The notes beneath the pieces were generated by a model. The model was given only the letters and a program-made list of their open reading frames with translations. It did not search any database and was not told the origin of the DNA. Positions 45,333-56,635 of a stretch of 64,000 nt of DNA are shown here, piece by piece. Each line of letters begins with the position of its first letter. The stretch's first letter is position 1. Origin of the DNA: Congeria kusceri (lineage: Eukaryota; Mollusca; Bivalvia; Myida; Dreissenidae); contig CM051024.1 in assembly GCA_027627225.1 (NCBI GenBank), forward strand, positions 83,302,704 through 83,366,703, written 5' to 3'. A program made the translations under genes and the position numbers.

Positions 45333-45490
45333 ATCTGTTGATGTCTGTGAATGATCGACTTCTATTTTATTCCTTGTCATAGAGAAGTATATTTTCACTC
45401 GTGGCTACGCCATTCGTGAAAATATGTTTTCTATAACTACACGTAAAATAAATCTCGATCATTCACAGACATCAACAGATTTTCATTTTA
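45333..45490. repeat. 158-bp palindrome with perfect 26-bp arms
   Basis: 45333-45358 (TGTTGATGTCTGTGAATGAT core) is the exact reverse complement of 45465-45490. Inside, ATATTTTCAC pairs with GTGAAAATAT. A fold-back element of the same kind as 40635-40765 but with different sequence. Confidence 0.88.
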
Positions 45491-46275
45491 TTTTATGCTC
45501 GTGGACAATAAACAAAATTACGCTAGATACGCTTAAACAAGTTCGTGTATTCTGACGTCATAAATGAAATCATATATGATTCTAAACTTGTCACTCATTC
45601 AAATGGTGGGAAAGTTGTGCCATACTGTCTGCGTCATTGTTGCATTACCGGTTTATCTTTATTACATTAATTTTATAATCTGTTTCTGTTATTTACGCAT
45701 CTGATTACTACATAAGTATATACAATAGAAAAGGGGGGTAAAACACTACCGGTAAGCTATTGAAAGAAAAAATAGTCCGATTACTCATTTTTGCACTGCA
45801 GTGAGAATAAGTGAAACTATAAATAAGACACAATAAGACACAATTTCCACAAAACTAGATAGACACATACAAACCAAGGGGTATAAACAGCATAATTACG
45901 TTGTTATACAAAAAGGATTACATGTACGACAGTCTCCTCTACTTCTAAATGTCGCTGGACATGAGATTAGGTCAAAATAAGAAAAAATTAAAAATAACAA
46001 CGCCTGAATTTTAAAATATAGATCTAAACAAATCATCAAAAGCATAATGTTTCCCAATGACTGCTAATGTTAACAAGTTCATACAAATAAACACACAAGT
46101 ATAAAGGAACAAATAGTAAAACTAAAGTTAAAAGGAAATATTGATATGTATCTTGCTTCATTTTGTCAATATGAATATAACATATATCATAAAAAATATA
46201 CATGATTTACCTTAAACATATGAAACATAATGAAATACCAAGCGTGAAACACCTTTCTTTAAACTTTACTATAAT
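45491..46275. other. no gene seen
   Basis: AT-rich sequence with no recognised features. Confidence 0.5.
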
Positions 46276-46277
46276 AC

Positions 46278-46345
46278 AAGACAAGACAAGACAATAGTTT
46301 TATTCAAGATTAGTACAAAGTACATGATCTAGAAAAAAAAAACGA
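46278..46345 (-). mobile_element. LINE 3' end with CTTGT tail
   Basis: On the minus strand AATAAAACTATTGTCTTGTC is followed by further CTTGT units. A short pentamer tail after AATAAAACTATTG is a common end of invertebrate Tx1-like LINEs and resembles the TTCTG tail at 889-910. The body upstream on that strand is not recognisable. Confidence 0.55.
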
Positions 46346-46556
46346 ACATACATCTATAATAGTTTAGCCTCAACAATTAACAAGTAGACATATATTCTAT
46401 CCTATGATATGAAAATAAGAAAAACGTCTTTAAAATATCAACGTTATTTAAAAAAAATATCTCTTCCATTTGCGATTTCGAAAACTTAACATTTTGAAAA
46501 CAAAGCACTCAAACAAAACTCTCACTTAACTAAACGTTTTTATTATATTTTAATTA

Positions 46557-46873
46557 TTTGTTTGTTTGTTTGCATTTTTCGCCATTTTTAACCGTAATTC
46601 AGTCATATCACGGCGGTCAGTTAACCAACTCACACTTTTCCTGGGCAAGCTTAGCCGATCTATGCGGTTTACCATTATTAAGTGTACATACCTATGACAG
46701 TAACTGACAACTGCCCTAGTTGAATCAGAGGTAGGGGAAGAATGGCCGCATAAATAATTTCATGACCAATCCCCAATTAAGGTATGTGGCCGGGCTGGGG
46801 TTCGAACACACGATCGCCGGATTGACAGTCCATCGCACTACCAACTGAGCTATTTGGTCAAGGCAGATTTTAC
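46557..46873 (-). mobile_element. tRNA-derived SINE
   Basis: Minus strand. The head (46873-46790) has a canonical A box (TAGCTCAGTTGGTAG, complement of 46842-46856) and B box (GTGTTCGAACC, complement of 46799-46809), with a GTC anticodon-like triplet between (Asp type). The acceptor stem does not pair, so it is a SINE head, not a tRNA gene. The body ends with CCGCCGTGATATGACTGAAT, TACGGTTAAAAATGGCG and a CAAACAAACAAA tail at 46557-46573. A GTGATATxxCTGxAATA...GGCG block is the conserved central domain I recall from mollusc SINEs (MetaSINE superfamily). Confidence 0.75.
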
Positions 46874-47040
46874 TTAAGGGAAATAGTTAAATCATGATAA
46901 ATTTAAATCAAAAATCTACTAACAGTAATTTTCATTTTCTAAACAACATAAACTTGTGTAATGTTAAAAAACTATCCGGTTCCCAATCCCCTCTCCCTGC
47001 TATTTTTGAAGATAACCACGTTTTTTGTCTTTACCAAATT

Positions 47041-48338
47041 CTACTCGACATCTTGTTTTAACCGTTTTGATTGATAATCGAATACGCGACAGGCCTCGTC
47101 ATAGCAAAGGAGGAGAAGTTTCTTTTGTATAGCAACAGATGCCGGATATGCTTTGAACGCCGAAAAAATACCTCCGAGAAACGGTACAATGCATTTTGAA
47201 TAAATATCAACGTCTTTTTGAGCTGCTGATTCTTTAAAAAAAAGAGTAAACGTATCTTCTGATTGAAAAATATTACGTGAATCCAGAGAAAGTTTATCTG
47301 TTAATGTTGCAAACGTAATGCCATATTTTTGAGCGATTTTCCTTAAAGAACTGTCGTCTGTCCCCAGCTGTTGTTTGTAAAACTCCGTTTCAGAGTTCAT
47401 GAGTTTAAAATCTACAGAGACTCCTGAACCAGGAATTGGGTTCAATGCTCCAACAGCGGAACGCAAAGCTGTTGCAAATATTCTAGATTCTAAGACCTTA
47501 CGTTTTTTTCCTAACATTTCTTTTGAAACCGCTGAAAGAGATAGAATCAGGGCGTCCTTTTTTAAATCAGGAGAGTCTCTTACCAGCTGGAGTTCTAGGC
47601 TACCAAAGTCGAACTTTTCTGGAGCAAAATTGTCAACGAGATACACATTAGGATTATGCATGTTACCTTCTTTGAGCTGATTTATGCAATCATTTCTAAT
47701 TTTGGCCAGCACTTTGTCAGCATTGTACTGTTTTAGCGTCCTCTTTTCATTGTAAAGATCAGTATCAATCATAGTCCGTACAAAATAAAAGCGTTTCTTC
47801 AAAGAGATAATTTGTTTTGCCAACCAAAGTTCATTTTCCTTAAATCTCTTCTGGCAGGTCATAATGAAGAAATCATACAGGTCGATCTTAATAGTCTCTA
47901 GGTACGTTTCTTTCGGAAATTTAGGAGTCCCAACCCCAGGAACATCCCAAAATTCTAGACTTGTATACACCGGGTGTGGATAACATTGCATGTCAGTAGT
48001 TGTCTCTGTTACCCCAACCGCTGCAGCTTTCACATCGTTAGCTTTTAGCTTCCTGATGGCATTTATGAAGGAGGATTTTCCTGTTCCAGATTCGCCGATG
48101 ACTGCAACTTTAATTGGACACGACTTCCATGCGTTTATTTCTTTTTCCATTGCATCCCTAGCATCAGAAAGGCCCAATTCACTAGCAATCTTAGCAAATT
48201 TGTCTAAGCCGTGAGTTTCAAGTTGGGCCTGAAAGATACATAATAAGTTAATAACATCGACACATATTATAAAATACTTTCGAAGTATATGTATATTCTT
48301 TTATTTTTTATTTTCTATTATTATTTTAGTACTATTAT

Positions 48339-48421
<83 letters not shown>

Positions 48422-48422
48422 A

Positions 48423-48487
<65 letters not shown>

Positions 48488-48547
48488 ATAATAGTAGTAG
48501 TAGTAGTAGTAGGAGTAGTAGTAGTAGTAGTAGTAGTAGTAGAAGGT

Positions 48548-48613
<66 letters not shown>

Positions 48614-49365
48614 GTAGTAGTAGAAGTAGTAGTAATTGCTGTTGTTTTCGTTACCTTTAACTCGAGATTTATCCTAGCGGCAGCATCTGTCAAATAAAAG
48701 GTTTAATTAATTTTTATAATTTTAATGCTATCTTAGCTCTAAAATATCTATCAAATGATATTTCTATACGTTTAAATGACTTCTTGGAGTACTTTTGTTC
48801 AAAATTGTTAAATACGTATCGATGTATGTTCTATTGATTAATATGCTATCAATTTAATTAACTTACCTTCTGAAGCCTGATTCTCTGTTTCATTTGAAGA
48901 AGTCCTCTCTGTTTCATTTGAAGAAGTCCTCTCTGTTTCATTTGAAGAAGTCCTCTCTGTTTCATTTGAAGAAGTCCTCTCTGTTTCATTTGAAGAAATC
49001 CTTTCTGTTTCATTTGAAGAATTCCTTTCTGTTTCATTTGAAGAATTCCTCTCTGTTTCATTTGATGAATTCCTCTCGGTTGGAGACATCTTATCTGTTT
49101 CATTTTTTGACTTCTTATATGTCTCGTTTTGACAAGCTGACTCATATTTTTCTTCGACAAAACAAGTGCCGCAACTGGAACAAAACTTGTCGTCGTTACC
49201 TAGTTCTTCCCCACATTTCCTACAGTTACGTTTAATTACGCTAGAACCACACGATGAGCAGAAGTTCCTGTATCCTTTCATTTCATGTTTACATGATGGA
49301 CATGTCGTCCTTGTAGATTCCCTGTAATTGTCGTCCCTTTTTTTCTTGCACTTAAAACAATTCAT
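47041..49365 (-). CDS. IRG-like GTPase with N-terminal double zinc ribbon and SSNETER repeats (gene A)
   Basis: Three coding exons on the minus strand: 49365-48867, 48686-48655 (32 bases) and 48228-47041. Donors GTAAGT and GTAACG and two CAG acceptors join with phases 1 and 0, giving 572 codons. Residues 1-70 hold five CxxC pairs (3/6, 22/25, 36/39, 48/51, 62/65); the last four form a double zinc ribbon (YRNFCSSCG, KFCSSCG). Residues 99-162 are eight repeats of type NSSNETER. Residues about 178-572 are an immunity-related GTPase: P loop GESGTGKS (222-229), switch region TETTT, DVPG (272-275), and a G4-like RTMID where the family has T-K-x-D, followed by the helical C-terminal part. IRGs act on intracellular membranes against pathogens. 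The start ATG (MNCFKC) is favoured because the relic at 63272 also starts there and both have an AG just upstream. A longer frame to 49566 exists. Confidence 0.85.
48330..48640. repeat. TAG/AAT trinucleotide microsatellite in intron 2 of gene A
   Basis: About 300 bases of AAT then almost pure TAG units on the plus strand, beginning about 20 bases after the donor of the 32-base exon. It fills most of the 426-base intron. Poly-Ser and poly-Thr frames on the two strands are artefacts. Confidence 0.95.
48874..49072 (-). repeat. in-frame 24-bp coding repeat (eight SSNETER-type units)
   Basis: Eight units of 24 bases inside exon 1 of gene A. First residues are Asn (3), Ile (1) and Thr (4); the last unit ends in Asn instead of Arg. 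Units are almost identical in DNA, so the array is recent. The other two minus frames are also open across it. Confidence 0.92.
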
Positions 49366-49569
49366 GTTCTGTTTTAAATGACACAAGTAAATTATACAAA
49401 CTAAATCGAATATATATTTCAAGCACAGAATGAAATTTGAGGTTTTGTCTCTGTCCAATACATAAATATTATTATAAGTATTGTTAAATGTCCATAAAGC
49501 AGAATTCCAGCGCTGAAAATTACAATCTGACTTCAATGAACGCACAATGCCTTTGCCTATATAACACAT

Positions 49570-49985
49570 TATTTGGCATACGTTTTATCTGAGGGAAGAC
49601 AAAAAAGTTGTATGTTGTTTGGTAGCAGTGCAAATAAAACAAGGCTGTTGTTACAGCATGTACGTTGTGTAAATTTTAGATAGGATCAATAAGAATCATA
49701 AATTACCAATCACATAATTATTATTATAATAGGCGAAAGAAAACCAACATTCAGTTACGACATTGCCTGTGTCAAACTTGTGTTGTTAGTTGCTATTTCA
49801 AATTTAAAAGGTCGTAAAACAAAATAGTGAACAGTAAATAAACTTATTTATTTACGACAAAATGTTATAAGCATATACTACACGATAAAGAAAGCACAAA
49901 GAAACACATATACAAATATTTAAATTGGTTTACAGAATGAGTTTTGTTCAATTCAACGTGTGAATATCAATTAGCAGCACATCAT
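49570..49985. other. 5' flank of gene A, no gene seen
   Basis: Presumed promoter and 5' untranslated side of gene A. AT-rich, no clear TATA or initiator can be assigned, no other feature found. Confidence 0.4.
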
Positions 49986-49989
49986 TGTG

Positions 49990-50970
49990 ATCTGCAACGA
50001 GCCATGCAGAATAACCGATGAAGCGTGGTAGTTAGGAGCACCAATTGTTAGTGATTTGTAGCCTACGGAGTCAACAATAGGTCATACGATGCGAGCTTTC
50101 GATTTTCCGTACTACAGTTAAAAAAAATTACATTCCAGTAAGTTGTTGTAAAAGGATTCAGAATAAAAATCGGTAACAAGAAATAACATTTTCGCATCGA
50201 GTCAAAAATAACCGATGTAACGCATTTCACGCAGACGCAAATAAATGCATCATTTGTTATATATAAAATATTCAATGTTTGATCCCAATTTTCACCATGA
50301 CCAAGATACTTCCCAATATATATTACCATTCATTGTTGGAAAGATAAGGTCATAACCTTAAAATGTACACACCGGTTTTAACCGGCATGGAGGCTGCCAT
50401 TTTGAGCATGAATACATGGGCCTGAAGTTATGAAGCTGGGAACCACTAAGACAAAGTAGTGGAAAAAAGCAGGTAATTTTTCTTATTGCTTACATATGTA
50501 CCTTTAAATTGATACCAAAACATATAATTTAAACTAGATTTTAAAAATCCTATGCATCATGTACTGAACCATATGTGCTTATTATCTAACTAACTGTAAC
50601 CCTGCGGCTGTGACTTCAGTTTTGGGACTATTAGACCTTTATTTAGCCATCTTATTCCAGGACACCCAGGTGAATATTTCGGTTACATACAAGTAAATAG
50701 CGAAAATAGGGGTTTCATTACTTTTACGTAACATTTTTATTGAATTGACTTTTTTAGAAACTGTAATTGTAATAAATCGCATGATAAACACATGATAAAA
50801 CACATGACGTATATTATATTAAATAATCAAAAGGTATAAAAAACAGGCGTAAATTTTGCTGTTTTGAAGAAGGACCCTTTCAGGCTTTGATTAACTGACT
50901 CATAGACTGCAAAGAAAAGTAGCTATCTGTGATAGCTGTTTTGGAAATTACCCTCTAAAAAGACTGTCTA
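49990..50970 (+). repeat. 0.8-kb interspersed repeat, copy 2
   Basis: ATCTGCAACGAGCCATGCAG, ATAACCGATGAAGCGTGGTA, TAGGTCATACGATGCGAGCT and the later GGACACCCAGGTGAATATTT, CGGTTACATACAAGTAAATA, GAAGGACCCTTTCAGG blocks match copy 3. An unrelated segment of about 390 bases (50235-50625) interrupts it. Confidence 0.75.
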
Positions 50971-52380
50971 AAAACAGAAATCCACCATCTATCACATTGA
51001 ATAAAACGATTAGACGATAGCTGAGAAACAGAATAGCAACTGTCTTATGCACCATGAAAAAAAAATAAACTGGTATCAACATCTTTTCTCGTTAAAACGA
51101 TTCAAGACAGAGTGTCATTTTATTAATTTCCCAGATCATCTTTACGCAGAGATACCGCATAATAGTTGTAAATCAAAATATAAACTTAAAACGACATGCA
51201 AGAAATGCATTATGATTAAATGATAATGTTTAATTTATTGCTATCCTGTCAGAGAATGGATGTACCTGTAAATGAAATTAAACCCGGCCATTCCACTCTG
51301 GTTCGAGTTAAATGACAATATTGATATTTCGTTATTTCAATTAGTTTTTATGGGATTAATTTCCATTTTGTTTTGTAATAATGTTTGAAAAGTATGTGAA
51401 TGAACGCATCTGCAGTGCAAACTTCGGCTGTCGAACTCAACAGCAAACAAAATATAACTTGTATAAATTTATTTTGCGACGTCGACGCAGAAAGTAAGGC
51501 ATAATTTTTCCATCATAGCGATGGCTGGTTATTTTGGAATCATGTTTCGGCTCGTTTATGATGTCATAATATACAAACGTGTTTCGTTTCAGAGTATCTC
51601 GTGCAATTAATTCATGTTTTTGTAAAAAAAAAACAAACGGCAAGCTGGAATGAACTAGTGTAAGTTCGTATTTTATTTCATTCATTACCATAGAACATTT
51701 ATACTAACACTAGTGAGTGCGCCACATATTTTGTTCTACGACTTCTAATGAAATTAAGTGATTGTAAACGTGACTAAGTATTAAACAAAATGAGACGTGG
51801 ACAATTAACAGCAATTAAAACTGTTACAAAAGTGGTCGCCTTTCAAAGTGTGCCAAAAGATCATAAATCAGTACATAAACTGAAGCTTATTTACACCATG
51901 TATGGTTCTAAAAGGTTTCAATATTAAATTCAAAATGTTTGGCGATGTTACAATGGTATATTTAATAATGTACAACAATACTTTCTCTGTTCAAATGGAA
52001 TCTTTTGAATATATAACCTCATGAATTGATCTAACTGATAGATATTTAAGGCAAACGAAAACCAGTATCAATGATTTTGAATAACCCTCGTTAAGAATCA
52101 ATATCTCGAAGCAAGAAATAACAAGCCATTACATGACATTTTAGTGCTCGTGGATATCACGTTACAGCTAACATTTGGTAAACAATGTCACCTTGAGCAT
52201 TGTTAAAATACATAATAGACGTCATTCATCTTGGCTACATACCAAAATAAATACTGAATTATCTTTAAGCTCAGGAATGCCAACCTTTGTTCCTATAGAA
52301 AAATTCTAACTCATTTGTTACAGGTAAACATTTTAATGTCACCCTGATTTCACCATGTTGTCTGACTATGGGCAAACATA
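50971..52380. other. no gene seen
   Basis: AT-rich sequence. The 84-codon minus frame 51437-51691 has no recognised motif. Confidence 0.45.
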
Positions 52381-52384
52381 GCAT

Positions 52385-53240
52385 ATTTGATTCACAGCAA
52401 TACAAAATCAAAACGCTGACAGCGTAGAAAGACTGTTGGCGAGAAAAGAAACTAAATCATGTGATTTATAAATGCATTTTTGCTAAACAGGAAACATTTG
52501 TTAGTATGAAGTTCAATTTCGCTCTTTTAAACTTGTTAGCATGGCTTCTGATTCAACAGTGTATGACATTATAAAAAGTAATTTGTAAGTAACGAACGAA
52601 TATTTTTCAAGCTAATTATCGAATGCAAACGGATTTATATATAAATGCCAGTTAACAAATCAATTTGCAACTAGCCAAGCAGAATAACCGATGAAGCGTG
52701 GTAGTTATAGGAGCATCGATTGTTAGTGGTATGTAGCCTACTGAATCAAAAGTAGGTCATACGATGCGTGCTATCGATTTTCCATACTACAGTTTAAAAT
52801 AAATACATTGCTGTAATTTGTTGTCAAAATATTCAGAATAAGAATTGGTAACAAGAAATAAATCTTTCGCAAAAGTAAAAAATAACCGATGTAGCGCATA
52901 CATTTTTAGTTTTATTATTTCAGGACACCCGGGTGAATATTTCGGTTACATACAAGTAAATAGCGAAAAAAGACGGGTCATTAGTTTGATGACATTTTTA
53001 ATACATTGACTTTAAAAAAAAAATAATTGTAATAAACCACATGATATACACATTAAAATAATACACATGCCAAACATTATTTTAAATAATTAAAAGGTAA
53101 GAAAACAGGCGTGAATTTTTGTTGTTTTGAAGAAGGACCCTTTCAGGGTTCGATTTACTGACTCGTAGCCTGCAAAGAAAGTAAGTAGTATTCCGCGATA
53201 CCTGTTTTAGAAATTACCCTCTCAAAAGACCGTTCCATCA
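52385..53240 (+). repeat. 0.8-kb interspersed repeat, copy 3 (fullest)
   Basis: Contains all landmarks of copies 1 and 2 without large gaps, from AAATCAAAACGCTGACAGCG to AAATTACCCTCTCAAAAGAC. No open frame is shared by copies. Followed at once by the 62-bp minisatellite. Confidence 0.78.
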
Positions 53241-53264
53241 CACATTTTAGAACTGATCCAACAA

Positions 53265-54835
53265 GTAACAACTATTACTACGACCACCTGCAACTCACAA
53301 CAGCTACAACAACATTGAACCACCACCATCTGCAACTTACAACAGCTCCTACAACGTACCACCACCACTACAACCACCTGCAACTAACAACAGCTTCCAC
53401 AACGTACCACCATAACTACAACAACCTGCAACTGGCAACAGCTTCAACAACGTACCACCACTACTACAACCACCTGCATCTAACAACAGCTCCAACAACG
53501 TACCAACATCACTACAACCACCTGCAACTAACAACAGCTCCCACAACGTACCACAACCACTTCAACCACATGCAACTTACAACAGCTCCCACAACAACGT
53601 ACCACAACAACAACCACCTGCAACTAACAACAGCTCCAACAACGTACTACCACCATTACAACCACCTGCAACTAATATCAGCTTCCACAACAACGTATTA
53701 CAACAACTACAACCACTTGCAAAGAACAACAGCTCCAACAACGTAATACTATAACTACAACCACCTTCAACTAACATCAACACCCACAAGAACGTACTAT
53801 TCCAATTACAACCACCTGCAACTAACAGCTCCCACAACGTACCAACACCACTACAACCACCTACAACTTATAACAGCTCCCACAACAACGTACCACTACT
53901 ACAACCACCTGCAATTAACAATAGCTCCAACAGCGTACCACCACCACTACCACCACCTGCAAGTAACAACAGCTCCAACAACAACGTACCACCACCACTA
54001 CAACCACCTTCAACTAACAACAGCTTCCACAACGTACCACCACCACGAAAACCACCTGCAACTAACAACAGATCCTATAACGTACAACCACCACTACAAC
54101 CACCTGCAGCTAATAAACAGCTACCTTAACAACGTACCACCACCACTAAAACCACCAGCAATTAACAACAGCTCCAACAACAACGTACCACCACTACAGC
54201 CACCTGCAACTAGCAACAGCTCCAACAACATACTACCACCATTACAAACACCTGCACCTAACATCAGTACCCACAGCAACGTACTACTACAACGACAACC
54301 ACCTGCAACTAATATCAGCTGCCGCAACAACGTACTACTACAACTACAACCACCTGCAACAAACAACAGCTCCTATAACAACGTACTACCACCACTACAA
54401 CCACCTGCAACTAACATCAACTCCTACAACAACGTACCACCACCGCTAGAACCATCTGCAACTAAAAACAGCTTCTACAACATACCACCACCACCACTAG
54501 AACTATCTGCAACGAACAACAGCTCCAACAACGTACCACCACCGCTAGAACCATCTGCAACTAAAAACACCTCCTACAACGTACCACCACCACTAGAACT
54601 ATCTGCAACGAACAACAGCCCCAACAACGTACCACCACCGCTAGAACCATCTGCAACTAAAAACACCTCCTACAACGTACCACCACCACTAGAACTATCT
54701 GCAACGAACAACAGCTCGAACAACGTACCACCACCGCTAGAACCACCTGAAACTAACAACAGCTACCACAACGTATCACAACTGCTAGAACCACCTGCAA
54801 TTAACAACAGCTCCCACAACGCGTATAGCACTGTA
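53265..54835 (+). repeat. minisatellite, about 25 units of about 62 bp
   Basis: Unit: AACAACAGCTCCAACAACGT, ACCACCACCACTACAACCAC, CTGCAACT. Unit length varies between about 57 and 66 bases. The first part keeps a plus frame open for 143 codons (53315-53746), and minus frames (LLLVAGGCSGGGTLLELL) are open in blocks. A distinct sub-variant with CGCTAGAACCATCTGCAAC fills 54430-54790. Confidence 0.93.
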
Positions 54836-54924
54836 TAAACAATGTTTAAATATAGCATTATTGAATGGAAATGTAGTTCTGTTATATATATGAATAAATT
54901 GTTAAGCTTCAAGTATCTCTATCT

Positions 54925-55830
54925 CGTAATCAAAACTCTGACAGCGGATAAATGAAACTAAGAGCAAATGAATTATGATAGTATTTTTATCATAAGGAAA
55001 ATTATTGAAGTAAGTCTCATGTATGTAATATCATTTCTACAAAACAAATTTAAACTCATAACTATACACTCCACATAAAATAAATTGGTATAAGCTGGTA
55101 TTTGACCTAATTGAAGATGGAGATCCAGGCCACTGTTTTTTGCAAATTAAAACTACTATTGCGCGCGTCTAATTCAATGCTATTTATCTACGACATTCTC
55201 ATCATTATATTTTGTAATTCGTCGGGGGGGGGGGGGGGGCAAATAATTTTGTGCAAACTATTTAAAAAGCAAACAGAGTTATATGCATACACGTCAATCT
55301 ACAAATAGTCGATGAACCGTATAAGTTCGAATCAATATTCAGTTCTTTTTATCACAAGCTCTATGTTCGGTAAATACCAATTTAAATAAAAATAAGTTAA
55401 TTTTTGTAAAATACATTCAAAACTCTCTTTAGAAGTACAATGCTTAGCCATAATTCTTATGCATACGTCAAAAACAAAAGCAATCGTCAATCGAGTGGCT
55501 ACGATCGCTCCGCTATATGTACTGACTCAATACACTGTTTTTAAGCTTACGCAATATGATGTTATACGCAGTTAACCAGTCAACAGCACACAAGATATGC
55601 TATCATACCTATGTGAATAGACATAACATGAATTCACTTGTAGATGTGGACTTAATGGATTATTATTATTGTGTATTAGTGTTTAAAGTCGGATCTTTTT
55701 CTTGTCATATATTCATAGAAAGTAGCATCGGTAACAGGAAGCCTCACTGCTCAGCGAGCGAAGCGTAGTAATTTATCGATTTACTGACTCGTAGCCTGCA
55801 AATTAAAGAAGTAGTTCCCTCAAGACCGAT
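54925..55830 (+). repeat. 0.8-kb interspersed repeat, degenerate copy 4
   Basis: Shares TCAAAACxCTGACAGCG, AATGAATTATGATxGTATT, CGATGAACCGTATAAGTTCG (compare CGATGAAGCGTGGTAGTTAG) and TCGATTTACTGACTCGTAGC plus CTGCAAA with copies 2 and 3. Much of the middle is diverged. Confidence 0.5.
55224..55239 (+). repeat. homopolymer run of 16 G
   Basis: Uninterrupted G run in otherwise AT-rich sequence; G-quadruplex-capable. Confidence 0.9.
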
Positions 55831-55869
55831 TTCAGATTACACCTACTAAATGCTGTTGGCTTGCGCCAA

Positions 55870-56284
55870 CAGTCTAAAAATGCATGCTCAATTTCAAAGA
55901 CTGTGGATCATTTTGTTTAACTTGTTTGTAGCTAATGACTCAAATCGGGAACTGGTTCGTAATAAATATATGCGGCACAGTTAAATAGTGCTTAAGGTAT
56001 CATATTCACATTTCATTGAATCGGTCAAAATAGTTTTGTAACTATTTTGGCTATTTATTTTGTTTTCTAACCGTTCACGAGTGAGAGTTGTTAGAATCCT
56101 TTGGGTACATATAGTATTTTATAGTCCGTTTTTGCTCAACTGTCAAAGCTTAAAAAATTTCACGGTGGTGGCTGCCATTCGTGGTTTTCCGATATCGTGC
56201 TTCGGGTATCGAGTAGAATTTGATGTATGATATTTAAAGTAGGGTTTTTAATACAACAGTAATTTCTACTTATAAGATATTGGA
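55870..56284. other. no gene seen
   Basis: AT-rich sequence without recognised features. Confidence 0.45.
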
Positions 56285-56352
56285 GGGTAAATAGCTTAGT
56301 AGTATAATGCTCGTCACACCGACCTAGCTTTTGCTGGTTGGAGTCCCGTCAT
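56285..56352 (+). repeat. tRNA-like fragment
   Basis: TAGCTTAGTAGTATAATGCT resembles an A box region and GGTTGGAGTCCCG a B box. Spacing is right but the stems are poor. Probably a SINE head or tRNA pseudogene. Confidence 0.4.
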
Positions 56353-56635
56353 TTTAAATTTTTTTTTCCTTGAGCAAAAAAGGTAATAGTTTAAATAAGA
56401 AAATGCTTTGTTTTTACAAACATGAGATTTTATAAATTATTTTGTTTATTTTTTATATATTTTTGTTATCTTGTATTCATGTCTTTGTTCCTTATTCATG
56501 GTCAAGTATATAATTTATCCATTGCATAATAATTTAAAAACACACTCAGAAAAGAGCTTCTTCGTCTTAGTTTGCAAACAGTCATTCGTGTTGAACCAAT
56601 GATTAACAGAAACACTGAAATAAAAATGATACCTC

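Noticed and set aside
46790..46873. Functional tRNA-Asp gene on the minus strand
   Set aside because: A and B boxes are good but the acceptor arms do not pair and a SINE body with tail follows.
48289..48693. Poly-Ser and poly-Thr proteins over 120 aa
   Set aside because: Microsatellite in intron 2 of gene A; only the 32 bases 48686-48655 are taken as coding.
48858..49160. GILQMKQR-type repeat protein on the minus strand and SLFHLKK repeat on the plus strand
   Set aside because: Other frames of the 24-bp coding repeat of gene A; the SSNETER frame is the one joined to the zinc ribbon and GTPase.
53315..54366. Repeat proteins rich in His/Thr (plus) or Leu/Gly/Val (minus)
   Set aside because: Shadows of the 62-bp minisatellite, interrupted whenever unit length is not a multiple of three.
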